NCBI RefSeq assembly: GCF_042667405.1
Contig: NZ_JBHVAL010000011.1
Span: forward strand, 62,001 to 126,000
Direction of reading: 5' to 3'
DNA from: Arthrobacter sp042667405
GTDB lineage: Bacteria; Actinomycetota; Actinomycetes; Actinomycetales; Micrococcaceae
Length of the DNA: 64,000 nt
A program made the translations under genes and the position numbers. Position 1 is the first letter of the stretch; each line of letters opens with the position of its first letter. The notes under the pieces are model-generated. The model did not search any database. It was not told the origin of the DNA and worked only from the letters and a program-made list of their open reading frames with translations. Positions 34,801 through 43,274 of the stretch are shown here, piece by piece.

Positions 34801-35216
34801 TCCACCAAGTGTCGGTCGTTGTCCCAACCGAGCTGCTTGCAACCGGCGACAGTTACCGACGGCGCGCGCTCAACCGCGTGGAGCAGCTCTGCCAGCGCGT
34901 CGGGCGCGGGAGCGGCATCATCATGCAGGAGCCAGATCCACTCCACGGCCGGGTTCTCCCCGGACTTGTTCCGGGCAGGAGCAAGCTCCTGCAAACCCGC
35001 GCGGACAGCAGCGCCAAAGCCGGTCTTTGCTTGGTGGAAGGTGGTGACATTGCTTTCGCCGAGGGCGCCCCGGAGCAGGCCCAAGGAGTTATCCGTGGAA
35101 CCTGTATCAATGCCAATGGCGGCATCTGCCGAACGCGTCTGGTCCGACAATGCCGCCAATGTCCTGGGCAGGTAGTTGCCGCCATCGTGGGAAACCACGA
35201 TGGCGGTAACGTGCAC
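31860..35216 (-). CDS. GT2 glycosyltransferase fused to a large polytopic membrane region
   Basis: A protein of 1118 residues. Residues 1-280 form a family-2 glycosyltransferase: VTAIVVSHDGGNYLPRTLAA, IDTGSTDNS, WIWLLHDDAAP (DxD-like) and GSGDDVDFCWRN. About 15 hydrophobic segments follow from residue 260 to 870, then an exported beta-rich domain and a last transmembrane helix near 1090. Such proteins in actinobacteria are assumed to glycosylate lipid carriers or exported proteins; the sugar is unknown. The GTG at 35216 is used because it lies 11 bases past the whiB stop and keeps the first strand, though the ribosome site AAGGAA abuts it. It is followed by DUF5719 with overlap. Confidence 0.85.
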   Translation of the reverse strand: MHVTAIVVSHDGGNYLPRTLAALSDQTRSADAAIGIDTGSTDNSLGLLRGALGESNVTTFHQAKTGFGAAVRAGLQELAPARNKSGENPAVEWIWLLHDDAAPAPDALAELLHAVERAPSVTVAGCKQLGWDNDRHLVDVGLSTSRWAERLTLIDADEVDQGQYDARSDTFAVNSAGMLVRRDVWEQLDGFDPALPGSGDDVDFCWRNWLAGNRVVVVPSARMFHVEHRPHGLGTSSAARKAQIHLRLKHTPWWKVPFQAVGAFFGAIVRLVLSILVKEPGYGFSQFTATLAALVRPVAIARGRRVAARTRRVHRSVVRGLQTPTREVRAHRRSLLEAIRPGEDTQPASDLLAPEPSGDAADDFEALATNERGWVGTGAVAAACIALAAAVVGLLGLLRSGPVTGGGLLPLSESPAEIWANASTWWISLGAGLPGHGDPFGYVLWILSLIGGGDGNAAMAWLLILAMPVSAVGAWFASGALTTKRRFRTVAALVWAGAPTLLISINEGRIGALMAHLMMPLLLLALLRASGSAVGQSRTSHPAMGQGHTTSGPIRSKPGVNGTPSWTAAAAAGLAMAVVTASAPSLLGPVIVAVVLAAVVLGQRGKTMWWSLLPTLALFLPYGISVLDRPRSLLADPGLPLGFEAAPLWQQLLGQPLAFKIDGGLTGLSLFGAGPVPWALILALLIGVPVVLLAVAALFLPGKRTALARVFWLAALATLGSGWLVGHVATGVNNNVIVGPFTGPSVSASGMLLLGAALLGAEKIFTASRRTSDAARRKLPLRRAASAVVVILFVAGPLAGMGSWAAQNVLQPSTSTGSPASKTPQSASSLGAHRQVWPTESGTLPATAVDRGQGPERTRTLVITSGEQGAFTSSLMRGAGTTLDSLSTIASARTIIGAPGREELTTDDAATASLRRAVATIVASTGVDPRPDLEQLGAGFVVLKAADNADQLTASRIDAVPGLVAVGQTEAGWLWRVTPRQAAGNAADAAHRVRIVNGQGATVGTLPSDDVSAKASVPAGDDGRKVVLAERADPGWSAVFDGKPLTATTSGWSQAFDLPAGGGELEIRYTNPWAVWLGVLQVVVMALTILLAIPMPARRSRTGMSRDEVSLRKEYSSV

Positions 35217-35227
35217 TTCCTTGAGAA

Positions 35228-35773
35228 TTAGACCGCTCGCTTCCTTAGCCGACGGCGCTCCCGCTCGGAAAGCCCGCCCCAAATACCGAACCGCTCGTCA
35301 TTGGCCAGAGCGTACTCCAAGCACTGTGAGCGCACGTTGCACGCTCCGCAGACCTTCTTGGCATCCCGGGTTGATCCGCCCTTCTCGGGGAAGAATGCTT
35401 CGGGATCGGTTTGCGCGCACAGTGCGTCCGTCTGCCAGCCAAGCTCACCTTCGTCGTCGAATTCCCCTTGGCCGGGGAGACCGATCCATACAGGTTGTCC
35501 GGGCGTCTCAAGCGGACGGCGCAGCTCCATGGGAGGATCGTCGAGTTCATCTTCCGGACCAGCCGGCAAGTCACCGATCAATGCCTCATGTGCCGCGAGG
35601 AGGGCCGTTGCCTGGTCCTCCAAAGACTGCTGCACATTCTGGTTGTATCGGTCTGCCGCTTCCGGATCCGCGGGGTCCACGTACCAGTCTCCTGGCACTT
35701 CCCGCGAACGGTATTTCACCGACGCATGTTCTGCGACGACTGCATCTTCCTGGATACGCAACGCTTGCCCCAT
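35228..35773 (-). CDS. WhiB-family Fe-S transcriptional regulator (WhiB2/WhmD-like)
   Basis: A protein of 181 residues. A long N-terminal extension (1-110) is followed by the WhiB domain with four cluster-binding cysteines C119, C142, C145 and C151, the GIWGG turn at 163-167 and the basic tail ERERRRLRKRAV that contacts DNA. WhiB proteins bind a [4Fe-4S] cluster and the primary sigma factor; WhiB2 types control septation. The ATG at 35773 follows AGGAGGG. The promoter carries a perfect palindrome across the -10 box. The GT2 gene follows after 11 bases. Confidence 0.94.
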   Translation of the reverse strand: MGQALRIQEDAVVAEHASVKYRSREVPGDWYVDPADPEAADRYNQNVQQSLEDQATALLAAHEALIGDLPAGPEDELDDPPMELRRPLETPGQPVWIGLPGQGEFDDEGELGWQTDALCAQTDPEAFFPEKGGSTRDAKKVCGACNVRSQCLEYALANDERFGIWGGLSERERRRLRKRAV

Positions 35774-36150
35774 GGCGTCCCTCCTGAGTTTGCAGCTGCT
35801 GCTTGGATGTATTTCCGACTTCCGGTGGTGTTTCCGGATGCCTGTGCAGCGGCGTTGATTACTAATTACACGCGTGTAACTACAGTCAGTCAAGCCGCGC
35901 CGGGATAATAATCAAGAAGCTGTGGAAAAGTGGGATGCGCCACGCCCAACATCCCGGGCCTTGGCCCAATCGAAACCCGCGGAAAATTGGGACCCCTGAA
36001 TCGCTTGCGTGAACATTCGTTGAATTACCGCGGAATCGGCATGGGCGTAACGGACGCAACCAGCGATTGGACAAAAGCGAGTGTGTCGCAATTCACATCC
36101 GGCGCTCTCTTCCCGGGAACGCTGCGCAACGGCCGTGGCAAGATTGACGC
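35774..36150. promoter_or_regulatory. 377-base regulatory gap between whiB and TIGR03089 genes
   Basis: No gene is supported here. It holds the whiB leader and promoter on the minus side, an inverted pair CCCAAT/ATTGGG spaced by 15 bases (about 35964-35990), and on the plus side the start region of the TIGR03089 gene, where CAAGAT lies six bases before the ATG. The middle part (36000-36120) shows nothing recognisable. Confidence 0.5.
35865..35893 (-). promoter_or_regulatory. whiB promoter with palindromic operator on the -10 box
   Basis: On the minus strand TTGACT (plus 35888-35893) and TGTAAT (35865-35870) are exactly 17 bases apart, a near-consensus vegetative promoter. The perfect 14-base palindrome TTACACGCGTGTAA (35866-35879) covers the end of the spacer and most of the -10 box. 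This position is typical of a repressor or autoregulatory site. The leader would be about 85 bases. Confidence 0.75.
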
Positions 36151-36846
36151 ATGAGCATTCCGGCAGTGAACTTGATGACCGCCCTTCGGTCCGGGCATTC
36201 AACATCGCCCCGACTCACTTGGTACGGCCCCGACTCAGAGCGGGTTGAACTGTCCGGGCGTGTTCTGGACAACTGGGTGGCCAAAACAAGCAACCTGCTC
36301 CAGGACGAGCTCGACGCCGAACCCGGGATGTCCATCCGTCTGGACCTTCCGGCCCACTGGAAGTCCTTTGTCTGGGCACTGGCTGCCTGGCAGTTGGGAA
36401 TGGAGGTAGTCCTGGACGGCACCTCCGCCAATCTTTTGGTCACCGATAAGCCTGACGACGGCGCCGGGGCCGGCTTCGATGCGGTGGTCGCCGTACCGCT
36501 CGCGGCACTTGCGATGCGCTGGCCCGGTGAGCTGCCATCCGGCGTCGTGGATTACGCGGCGGAAGTACGCTCCCACGGCGACGTCTTCATGGCCCATAAC
36601 GACGTCGAGGAGGCCAACTCCGCCGTGCGCGGTTCTGCCGGGCACCTGCACGCGGAGCTGCTGGAGGGCTTTGCCGCTGCGCAGCAGCCCTCAGTCCGGC
36701 TTCTGGTGCGCACAACCGACGGATTGGAATCATGCCTCGCCGCGGCCCTCGGGGCATGGAAAGAGGACGGCTCCGTTGTGCTCGTGCACCCAGACGTGGA
36801 TGTTACCGAGCATCTCCTGGACAACGAGCGGATCAGCCGGCCGTAG
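36151..36846 (+). CDS. TIGR03089 family protein
   Basis: A protein of 231 residues of the actinobacterial TIGR03089 family, which resembles the N-terminal part of AMP-binding enzymes but lacks the P-loop and C-terminal domain. The recognisable start is NLMTALRSGHSTSPRLTWYG followed by ERVELSGRVLDNWVAKTSNLLQDEL, and GFDAVVAVPLAALA lies in the middle. The function is unknown. The ATG at 36151 has a CAAGAT box six bases upstream and no ribosome site. It is convergent with the gtrA-like gene, 26 bases apart. Confidence 0.87.
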   Translation: MSIPAVNLMTALRSGHSTSPRLTWYGPDSERVELSGRVLDNWVAKTSNLLQDELDAEPGMSIRLDLPAHWKSFVWALAAWQLGMEVVLDGTSANLLVTDKPDDGAGAGFDAVVAVPLAALAMRWPGELPSGVVDYAAEVRSHGDVFMAHNDVEEANSAVRGSAGHLHAELLEGFAAAQQPSVRLLVRTTDGLESCLAAALGAWKEDGSVVLVHPDVDVTEHLLDNERISRP

Positions 36847-36872
36847 TATCAGCGGCTCGGGTTTACTGGGCG

Positions 36873-37439
36873 TCAGGGCTTCTTGCTGGAGGGAAGCTCG
36901 CCGGTTGCCGGATTTCCCGCTCCTGCTTCGGCGCCGGCTTTGGCCTTGGGGTGGATATCCAGAAGTTCGTGGTCGTGCGAAAATTCCGGTTCCTGGTCGA
37001 GTTCCTTGTTGAAGACCAGGAAGCGGTAGGCAAAGAACCGGACTACTGTCGCTACCAGAATGCCAACTACACCGGCGGCGAAGAGCAGGTTCTTGTCCGT
37101 GATGTTCAACCAATAGTTGGCGATGAACGTGAAACCGGTGGAGATCCCGATTCCGATTCCGTTGATGATGACGAACATCACGAACTCGCGCAGAACGTTG
37201 TCCTGCCTGCGATGCCGGAAAGTCCAGAACCTGTTGGCGATCCAGGAGAAGATAGTTGCCACCACGGCACCAACAAAACGCGCTTTGGACGGGCTGTCCG
37301 TCATCGGGCCGTGCATCAGGTAGTACGTGAGGCCGTTGTCGATAACGAACGCAACACCACCCACAGCGCCGAACTTGGCCACTTCGCGCCAGAAAAGCGA
37401 AGCAAGTCCGCGGATGCGATCTGCAAGTGTGGTGATCAT
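36873..37439 (-). CDS. GtrA family membrane protein
   Basis: A protein of 188 residues with four transmembrane helices and the GtrA start FWREVAKFGAVGGVAFVIDNGLTYYL, then ANRFWTFRHR and YRFLVFNKE. GtrA proteins are thought to help flip polyprenyl-linked sugars across the membrane. The C-terminal 40 residues are acidic then Ala-rich. The ATG at 37439 has GGAGG only three bases upstream. It is divergent from purK. The nearby GT2, PMT and ManA genes fit a role in cell-surface sugars, which is inference. Confidence 0.9.
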   Translation of the reverse strand: MITTLADRIRGLASLFWREVAKFGAVGGVAFVIDNGLTYYLMHGPMTDSPSKARFVGAVVATIFSWIANRFWTFRHRRQDNVLREFVMFVIINGIGIGISTGFTFIANYWLNITDKNLLFAAGVVGILVATVVRFFAYRFLVFNKELDQEPEFSHDHELLDIHPKAKAGAEAGAGNPATGELPSSKKP

Positions 37440-37605
37440 GACCCTCCATGGCCGTTGAAAGTGGGCCGATGGGCCTCGACCATTTTAGCGCCGATTTCCA
37501 TGCGCTGCCCGGGAGTACGCTGTGAGAACACCTATACGGTGGCCTGAACTGACGATAAATGGCGCCAAAAGGGCAGCAGAATCAGTGATCCCCCTGCCGG
37601 TTCGG

Positions 37606-37611
37606 TAGGCT
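37606..37611 (+). promoter_or_regulatory. -10 box for leaderless purK operon
   Basis: TAGGCT lies seven bases before the GTG at 37619, with no Shine-Dalgarno. It would drive purK-purE-LCP. Confidence 0.55.
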
Positions 37612-37618
37612 GAACCTT

Positions 37619-38806
37619 GTGACTTTTCCAGTAATTGGCGTTGTTGGCGGCGGCCAACTCGCACGAATGATGGCTCCGCCCGCTACCGCACTGGGCTTCG
37701 AACTCCGTGTTTTGGCCGAAGGCGAGGACGTTTCGGCGGTTGCCGCCGTGGCTACGGCTCCCATTGGCGACTACAAGGACCTCAACGCCCTCCTTGAGTT
37801 CTCAAAAGGCCTGGACGTACTGACGTTCGATCACGAGCACGTCCCCACAGGGCACCTGAGGGCTCTGCTGGATGCAGGCGTCAATGTCCAACCCGGACCT
37901 GACGCGCTGGTCAACGCCCAGGACAAGCTCGTAATGCGCGCAGCTATCGACCGCCTTGGCCTGCCCAACCCCGAATGGTCCGCCGTGCACACCGTAGATG
38001 AACTGGTGGCCTTCGGCGACAGGATCGGCTGGCCCGTCGTACTGAAAACGCCACGCGGCGGTTACGACGGCAAGGGCGTCAGGATCGTCGACTCCGCATC
38101 CGATGCTTTGGAAACCGCCGACTGGTTCCAGGCCATGAGTCCCCTCTTGGCCGAAGCAAAGGTGGAGTTCAGCCGGGAACTCTCCGCCCTGGTGGCACGC
38201 ACCCCCAGCGGCGAATCCCGTGCTTGGCCTGTTGTCCACACTATCCAGGTGGATGGTGTCTGTGACGAAGTCATCGCTCCGGCCCAGAACATCCCTGTGG
38301 AAGTGGCCGCAGCCGCCGAGGAAGCCGCGCTCCGCATCGCCAACGAACTCGGTGTTACGGGCGTCATGGCTGCCGAGCTGTTCGAAACCCCGGGCGTCGG
38401 TGCGGGATTCCTGATTAATGAATTGGCCATGCGTCCGCACAACACCGGCCACTGGACCCAGGATGGTTCCATCACCAGCCAGTTCGAACAGCACCTGCGT
38501 GCCGTGCTGGACCTGCCGCTGGGGGCCACCGACGCACTGGCACCGGTAGTTGTCATGAAGAACTTCCTTGGTGGGGAAAACCAGGATCTTTTCAAGGCCT
38601 TCCCCATGGCTCTGGCGTACGAGCCTGCCGCCAAGGTGCATTCGTACGGCAAATCCGTACGCCCGGGCCGAAAGATCGGTCACGTCAATCTCGTCGGCAC
38701 CTCCGTCGCCGACGTCGACTCCGTGCGTGAGCGCGCCACCACGGTGGCCAACATCATCCGTAATGGCCGCACGCCCGAACAGACCCCACTCGAGGAGACC
38801 GTATGA
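37619..38806 (+). CDS. purK: 5-(carboxyamino)imidazole ribonucleotide synthase
   Basis: An ATP-grasp enzyme of 395 residues that converts AIR and bicarbonate to N5-CAIR in purine synthesis. The start IGVVGGGQLARMMA, the middle LKTPRGGYDGKGVR, and the late NELAMRPHNTGHWTQDG are diagnostic. The GTG at 37619 is set by the leaderless -10. The stop overlaps the purE start as ATGA, so the two pathway steps are translated together. Confidence 0.96.
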   Translation: MTFPVIGVVGGGQLARMMAPPATALGFELRVLAEGEDVSAVAAVATAPIGDYKDLNALLEFSKGLDVLTFDHEHVPTGHLRALLDAGVNVQPGPDALVNAQDKLVMRAAIDRLGLPNPEWSAVHTVDELVAFGDRIGWPVVLKTPRGGYDGKGVRIVDSASDALETADWFQAMSPLLAEAKVEFSRELSALVARTPSGESRAWPVVHTIQVDGVCDEVIAPAQNIPVEVAAAAEEAALRIANELGVTGVMAAELFETPGVGAGFLINELAMRPHNTGHWTQDGSITSQFEQHLRAVLDLPLGATDALAPVVVMKNFLGGENQDLFKAFPMALAYEPAAKVHSYGKSVRPGRKIGHVNLVGTSVADVDSVRERATTVANIIRNGRTPEQTPLEETV

Positions 38807-39366
38807 CGACCACACCGCAAGCTCCGCTGGTAGGACTCGTCATGGGCTCGGATTCCGACTGGCCCGTCATGGAGGCGGCCGCGGACGCCCTGGCCGAGTT
38901 CGGCATCCCTTTCGAAGCAGACGTGGTCTCCGCCCACCGCATGCCCACCGAAATGATCAGCTACGGACAGACCGCCCATGAGCGCGGCCTTCGCGTCATC
39001 ATTGCCGGTGCCGGCGGCGCTGCCCACCTCCCGGGCATGCTGGCATCCGTGACGCCGCTTCCCGTCATCGGTGTTCCCGTTCCGCTCAAAACACTGGACG
39101 GGATGGACTCCCTGCTGTCGATCGTGCAGATGCCGGCCGGCGTTCCGGTAGCCACCGTGTCCATCGCAGGTGCCCGCAACGCCGGGCTCCTGGCCGTACG
39201 CATGCTCGCATCCGGCACTGACGAATTGGCCGCAAAACTCAGGGGCGATCTTCTCGATTTCGCCCAGGAGCTCAACGACGTGGCCAGCAAGAAGGGCGAG
39301 AACCTTCGCCGCAAAGTGGAGGAAGTCTTCTCCCCGGCCAACGCTTCAGCCCGGAGCACCCGCTAG
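38803..39366 (+). CDS. purE: 5-(carboxyamino)imidazole ribonucleotide mutase
   Basis: PurE, 187 residues, moves the carboxyl group of N5-CAIR to give CAIR. The substrate loop MGSDSDWPVMEAA, the SAHRMP motif and AGAGGAAHLPGMLAS are conserved as in class I PurE. The C-terminus is about 20 residues longer than in E. coli and ends Ser/Thr/Arg-rich. The ATG at 38803 overlaps the purK stop. The LCP gene starts 11 bases downstream. Confidence 0.96.
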   Translation: MTTTPQAPLVGLVMGSDSDWPVMEAAADALAEFGIPFEADVVSAHRMPTEMISYGQTAHERGLRVIIAGAGGAAHLPGMLASVTPLPVIGVPVPLKTLDGMDSLLSIVQMPAGVPVATVSIAGARNAGLLAVRMLASGTDELAAKLRGDLLDFAQELNDVASKKGENLRRKVEEVFSPANASARSTR

Positions 39367-39377
39367 GAAGGCAGCGG

Positions 39378-41027
39378 ATGACTACCATGCACAAGAACCC
39401 GAATCAGCCTGGTTCCGCCCTGACTGATCCCGTCCGCTACCCATCCGGTGCCAGTGCACCGGTGCGGACCAAACGCGCTTTCGTGCTGGTCCTCCTCACC
39501 CTCTTTGTTCCCGGCAGCGCCCAGATCGTCGCAGGCGACCGTAAGCTTGGCCGCCTGGCCCTGCGCGTGACGCTCACTGTGTGGGCCCTGGCGCTGCTGA
39601 CCATAATCATTGCCGTGGCGAACAGAACACTGCTGCTGGGCATTGTGACCCATCCTGTGGGGTCGCTGTTCATCATTGTCGTTCTGGTTGCCCTCGCCCT
39701 TGGCTGGGCGTACCTGTTCCTCAACACCCTGCGGATCATCAGGCCAACGCTTCTGGCTCCCGGAATGCGGCCCATCATCGCCGTAGTGGTGGCAATTGCC
39801 ACCGTTCTCGCCAGCGGATCGCTGGGATACATCGCCTACGTGCTGAACGTGAGCCGTAACGCGATCGGCAGCATCTTCGAAGCCGGTCCCGCGATCGACC
39901 CCGTGGACGGGCGCTACAACTTCCTGATGATGGGCGGCGACGCCGGGGATGACCGCACCGGTCGCCGTCCCGACAGCCTCTCCGTCATCAGCGTCGACGC
40001 GAAAACGGGCGAGAGCGCGATCATCTCGGTTCCCCGCAACCTCCAGAACGCACAGTTCAGCGAGGAATCGCCCATGCGGAAGATTTACCCGGACGGCTAC
40101 AACTGCGGCGACGAATGCCTCATCAATGCCGTCAACACCGAGGTCACCAACAAGTACAAGGACCTCTACCCGGGCGTCCAGGACCCCGGTGCCCAAGCAA
40201 CCCTGGAGGCTGTCTCCGGTACGCTCGGCATCACTGTCCAGGCGTACGTCCTGGTGGACATGGATGGCTTCGCCAAACTCATCGACGCCATGGGCGGCAT
40301 CCGCATCAAGGCCGGCGGCTGGGTACCGATCAGTGGCCCGGTCACAGATGAAGCCAATGGAATCCACGGTATGCCGGACGGCTGGATCCCTGCCGGGGAC
40401 CAGCATCTGGATGGCTTCCACGCACTTTGGTATGGCCGCTCCCGCGAATTCGTGGACGACTACGCCCGCATTGCGCGCCAGCAGTGCGTTCAGCAGGCCA
40501 TGCTCAAGCAGCTGGACCCTGCCACCCTCCTGACCAAGTTCGAGGACATCGCCAACGCCGGAACCAAAGTAGTGGATTCCAACATTTCGTCCAACCAGCT
40601 GGGCAGCTTCGTTGACCTTGCTCTGAAGTCCAAGAATCAGCCCGTCAAACGCCTCACCATCGGGCCACCGGATTTCGATGCTTCCTTCTCCACGGTCCCT
40701 GACTTTGATCTGATCCATTCAAAGGTCCAGGAAGTGCTGGCCTCCTCCAGCAACAGCCCCAAGGCGAGTGACGCCGTCGTGCCTTCCGGCGGACGCGGTG
40801 CTGCCGCGGGAGCCGCAGCTGCCGGCCCGTTAGTGGCTGCCGGAGCTGTCAGCGCCCTGGCACCCGCAAGCCAGCTGCCTTCGCCGTCGGCGGATTTCAC
40901 CCCCGTGACCACCACCCCGGACGGCACGCCGATCACCATAGAGTTGTTGAACGGCCTTAAGGCCCAAGGCGACGAGCAGGGCATCCGCGACCTCGTGGCC
41001 ACCAATGGCCAGTGCGCACCCCTGTAA
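39378..41027 (+). CDS. LytR-CpsA-Psr (LCP) family cell-wall polymer transferase
   Basis: A protein of 549 residues. It has a cytoplasmic start, about four hydrophobic segments in residues 35-155, an extracytoplasmic LCP domain (about 170-390) and an Ala/Pro-rich tail. LCP motifs are FLMMGGDAGDDRTGRRPDSL and IISVPRNLQ, whose Asp/Arg residues bind the polyprenyl pyrophosphate. These enzymes attach teichoic-acid-like or arabinogalactan polymers to peptidoglycan. The multi-helix N-terminus is longer than the single anchor of standard LCP proteins. The ATG at 39378 follows AGGAAGG. It is the third gene of the purK operon. Confidence 0.9.
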   Translation: MTTMHKNPNQPGSALTDPVRYPSGASAPVRTKRAFVLVLLTLFVPGSAQIVAGDRKLGRLALRVTLTVWALALLTIIIAVANRTLLLGIVTHPVGSLFIIVVLVALALGWAYLFLNTLRIIRPTLLAPGMRPIIAVVVAIATVLASGSLGYIAYVLNVSRNAIGSIFEAGPAIDPVDGRYNFLMMGGDAGDDRTGRRPDSLSVISVDAKTGESAIISVPRNLQNAQFSEESPMRKIYPDGYNCGDECLINAVNTEVTNKYKDLYPGVQDPGAQATLEAVSGTLGITVQAYVLVDMDGFAKLIDAMGGIRIKAGGWVPISGPVTDEANGIHGMPDGWIPAGDQHLDGFHALWYGRSREFVDDYARIARQQCVQQAMLKQLDPATLLTKFEDIANAGTKVVDSNISSNQLGSFVDLALKSKNQPVKRLTIGPPDFDASFSTVPDFDLIHSKVQEVLASSSNSPKASDAVVPSGGRGAAAGAAAAGPLVAAGAVSALAPASQLPSPSADFTPVTTTPDGTPITIELLNGLKAQGDEQGIRDLVATNGQCAPL

Positions 41028-41067
41028 GTTCCACCCACGTTCAGCGCAACGATAAGGACTTTCTTTC

Positions 41068-42318
41068 GTGTACCAGATTGAGAATGTTTTGCGACCCTAC
41101 GCGTGGGGTTCGACGACGGCGATCGCCGGGCTGCTGGGACGGCCGGCGTCAGGCGGTCCTGAAGCCGAAATGTGGATAGGGGCCCACCCGGACTCCCCCT
41201 CCACCGCCATTCACCCCAACGGCGTCACCCAGCCCCTCGACGCCCTCATCGCATCCGACCCCCAGCGCAACCTTGGTTCGGAAAGCCTCGCCGAGTTCGG
41301 TCCCCGCCTGCCGTTCCTCACCAAGCTCCTGGCGGCAGAACAACCGCTGTCCCTCCAGGTCCACCCAAGCCTGGAGCAGGCACGGGAAGGATTTGCACGC
41401 GAGAATGCCGCGGGAGTCGCCCCGGACGCCGCGGATCGCAATTACCGCGATGACAACCATAAGCCGGAGATGATTTTCGCCCTCACACCGTTTAAGGCGC
41501 TGTGCGGCTTCCGCCCCCCTGCTGATTCCCGTGCCATCTTCGAGCACCTGGCCCACGTCCTGGACTCCGCCGCCGTCGACGTTCCGCAGGTGATCACCGA
41601 CGTCGCCTCCGACCTCGCCCAGGCCGACCCGACGGCGGCACTGAAGGCCGCCTTCAGCCGCCTGATCCAGGGCGGCAGCGAGGTCTCCGATGCCATCCAC
41701 GAGGTCGTCGCCGTCCTGGCAGCAGGAGCGCCCCTGGAACCCCACCGTCAGGCGTTGACGGCGATGCTCGACATCAACGAAGCCTTCCCCGGCGACCCCG
41801 GCGTCCTCATCTCCCTGCTCCTGAACCACCTTTCGCTGGAACCCGGGGAGGTTGTCTACCTGCCGGCGGGCAACGTCCATGCCTACCTCCACGGGTTGGG
41901 TGTCGAGGTCATGGCGTCCTCGGACAATGTCCTCCGCGGCGGCCTCACGCCCAAGCATGTGGACGTTCCGGAGCTGTTGAAAACCGTCCGTTTCGAAGCC
42001 CTCGGCGTTCCGCGCGTGGAAGCCAGCGGGACCGAATTCGGACAGGAACTGTACCGTCCGCCCTTCAAGGAGTTCCAGCTCCAGCGCATCGAACTCGCCC
42101 CTGACGGAGCCCCGGTGCCGTTGGCGCAGACAGGACCCGCCGTCGTCGTGGTTGTTTCCGGTTCGGTGCTGCTCGACTCGCCCAAGAGCGATCTCCAGCT
42201 TGGCCGCGGCGCTGCCGCTTTCATCCCCGAGATCGAGGCTCCGGTCAACGTCCACCCCGTTCAGGGCGCCACCGACACCAGCATCGCCTTTGCCGTGACC
42301 ACGGGCTTGGGGAACTAA
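41068..42318 (+). CDS. manA: mannose-6-phosphate isomerase, class I
   Basis: A zinc-dependent isomerase of 416 residues that interconverts fructose-6-P and mannose-6-P and feeds GDP-mannose synthesis. Cupin motifs are PLSLQVHP (the Q and H bind zinc), DDNHKPEMIFALTPF (H and E) and the late YLPAGNVHAYLHGLGVEVMASSDNVLRGGLT. The GTG start has AAGGA about eight bases upstream. It stands 40 bases after the LCP gene. Mannose-based glycans made by PMT could use its product. Confidence 0.95.
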   Translation: MYQIENVLRPYAWGSTTAIAGLLGRPASGGPEAEMWIGAHPDSPSTAIHPNGVTQPLDALIASDPQRNLGSESLAEFGPRLPFLTKLLAAEQPLSLQVHPSLEQAREGFARENAAGVAPDAADRNYRDDNHKPEMIFALTPFKALCGFRPPADSRAIFEHLAHVLDSAAVDVPQVITDVASDLAQADPTAALKAAFSRLIQGGSEVSDAIHEVVAVLAAGAPLEPHRQALTAMLDINEAFPGDPGVLISLLLNHLSLEPGEVVYLPAGNVHAYLHGLGVEVMASSDNVLRGGLTPKHVDVPELLKTVRFEALGVPRVEASGTEFGQELYRPPFKEFQLQRIELAPDGAPVPLAQTGPAVVVVVSGSVLLDSPKSDLQLGRGAAAFIPEIEAPVNVHPVQGATDTSIAFAVTTGLGN

Positions 42319-42321
42319 CGC

Positions 42322-43257
42322 ATGGAATTTTTTCTTCAAACGCCCGCTTGGGCGGCAGTCCAGCGTTCCCTGGGGCGCCGCGTGCACGAACAATCAGGCC
42401 CGGGCTGGAGCTTCCTCGCCATCGAGGAAAAGAACCCGGCCGGCAAAGTCATCTACGCCCCCTACGGGCCGGTGGCAGATTCCGTTGAGGCCTTCGACGC
42501 CGCCACGGCAGCCCTGGTGGCTTTGGCCAAGGCGGAGCACGCAGTGTTCGTCCGCATGGAACCAGCTGCGGCAGGATTCACTGCGGACGACGCCGGTCCC
42601 CTCCTTCGCGCCCGCGGCCTGCGGCCCGCGCCGGTCAACCAGCAGCCGGAGCTCAGCTGGGTGGTGGACCTGGAGGGGGATTTCAAGGATGTACTGGCCG
42701 GCATGAAGCCGACCAACCGCAACCTGTACCGGAACATCCACAAAAAGGGCGTGACGTTCCGGGCCTCCCAGGACCCGTCGGACATCTCGATCCTGCTGCA
42801 CTTCCTCCATCTGACGGCTGCGCGCAATGGCTTCAAGCCGCAAAGCGACGAGTACCTGACCCAGGTGGCGGCGTCGTTGTTGCCCTCCGGTGCCGGAACC
42901 CTGTTCATTGCCGAGCTGGAGGGTGAGCCCATCGCGGCCGCATTCGCCTACGACTCGGCAGACACGCGTGTCTACGCCCATGCAGCACTGGATGACACGC
43001 ACCGCAAGCTCAGTGCCGGTATCCCGCTCCTGGTCACGCTTATGGCTGATGCCAAGGAGAAGGGCCTCAGGCACGTGGACCTCTGGGGCGTGGCACCTGA
43101 GGACCAGCCCGATCACAAGTGGGCCGGCTTCACCGCCTTCAAGAAGTCCTTCGGGGGCCGCGAAGTCTCCTACCCCGGCACCTGGGACCTCCCGGTCAAC
43201 AAACTCCGCTACGGTGCCTACCAGCTGGCCCGGAAGGTCCGCGACAAGCTCCGCTAG
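42322..43257 (+). CDS. FemABX-family aminoacyltransferase-like protein
   Basis: A protein of 311 residues with the two-GNAT-fold plan of FemABX proteins, which add amino acids from aminoacyl-tRNA to lipid II to build peptidoglycan cross-bridges. Typical elements are the start TPAWAAVQRSLGRRV, WVVDLEGDFKDVLAGMKPTNRN, YRNIHKKGV and the final VDLWGVAPED...GFTAFKKSFGG. The amino acid added cannot be told. The ATG at 42322 lies 3 bases past manA. It is followed by the repeat-rich gap. Confidence 0.88.
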   Translation: MEFFLQTPAWAAVQRSLGRRVHEQSGPGWSFLAIEEKNPAGKVIYAPYGPVADSVEAFDAATAALVALAKAEHAVFVRMEPAAAGFTADDAGPLLRARGLRPAPVNQQPELSWVVDLEGDFKDVLAGMKPTNRNLYRNIHKKGVTFRASQDPSDISILLHFLHLTAARNGFKPQSDEYLTQVAASLLPSGAGTLFIAELEGEPIAAAFAYDSADTRVYAHAALDDTHRKLSAGIPLLVTLMADAKEKGLRHVDLWGVAPEDQPDHKWAGFTAFKKSFGGREVSYPGTWDLPVNKLRYGAYQLARKVRDKLR

Positions 43258-43274
43258 AGCGCTCGGTATTTGGT

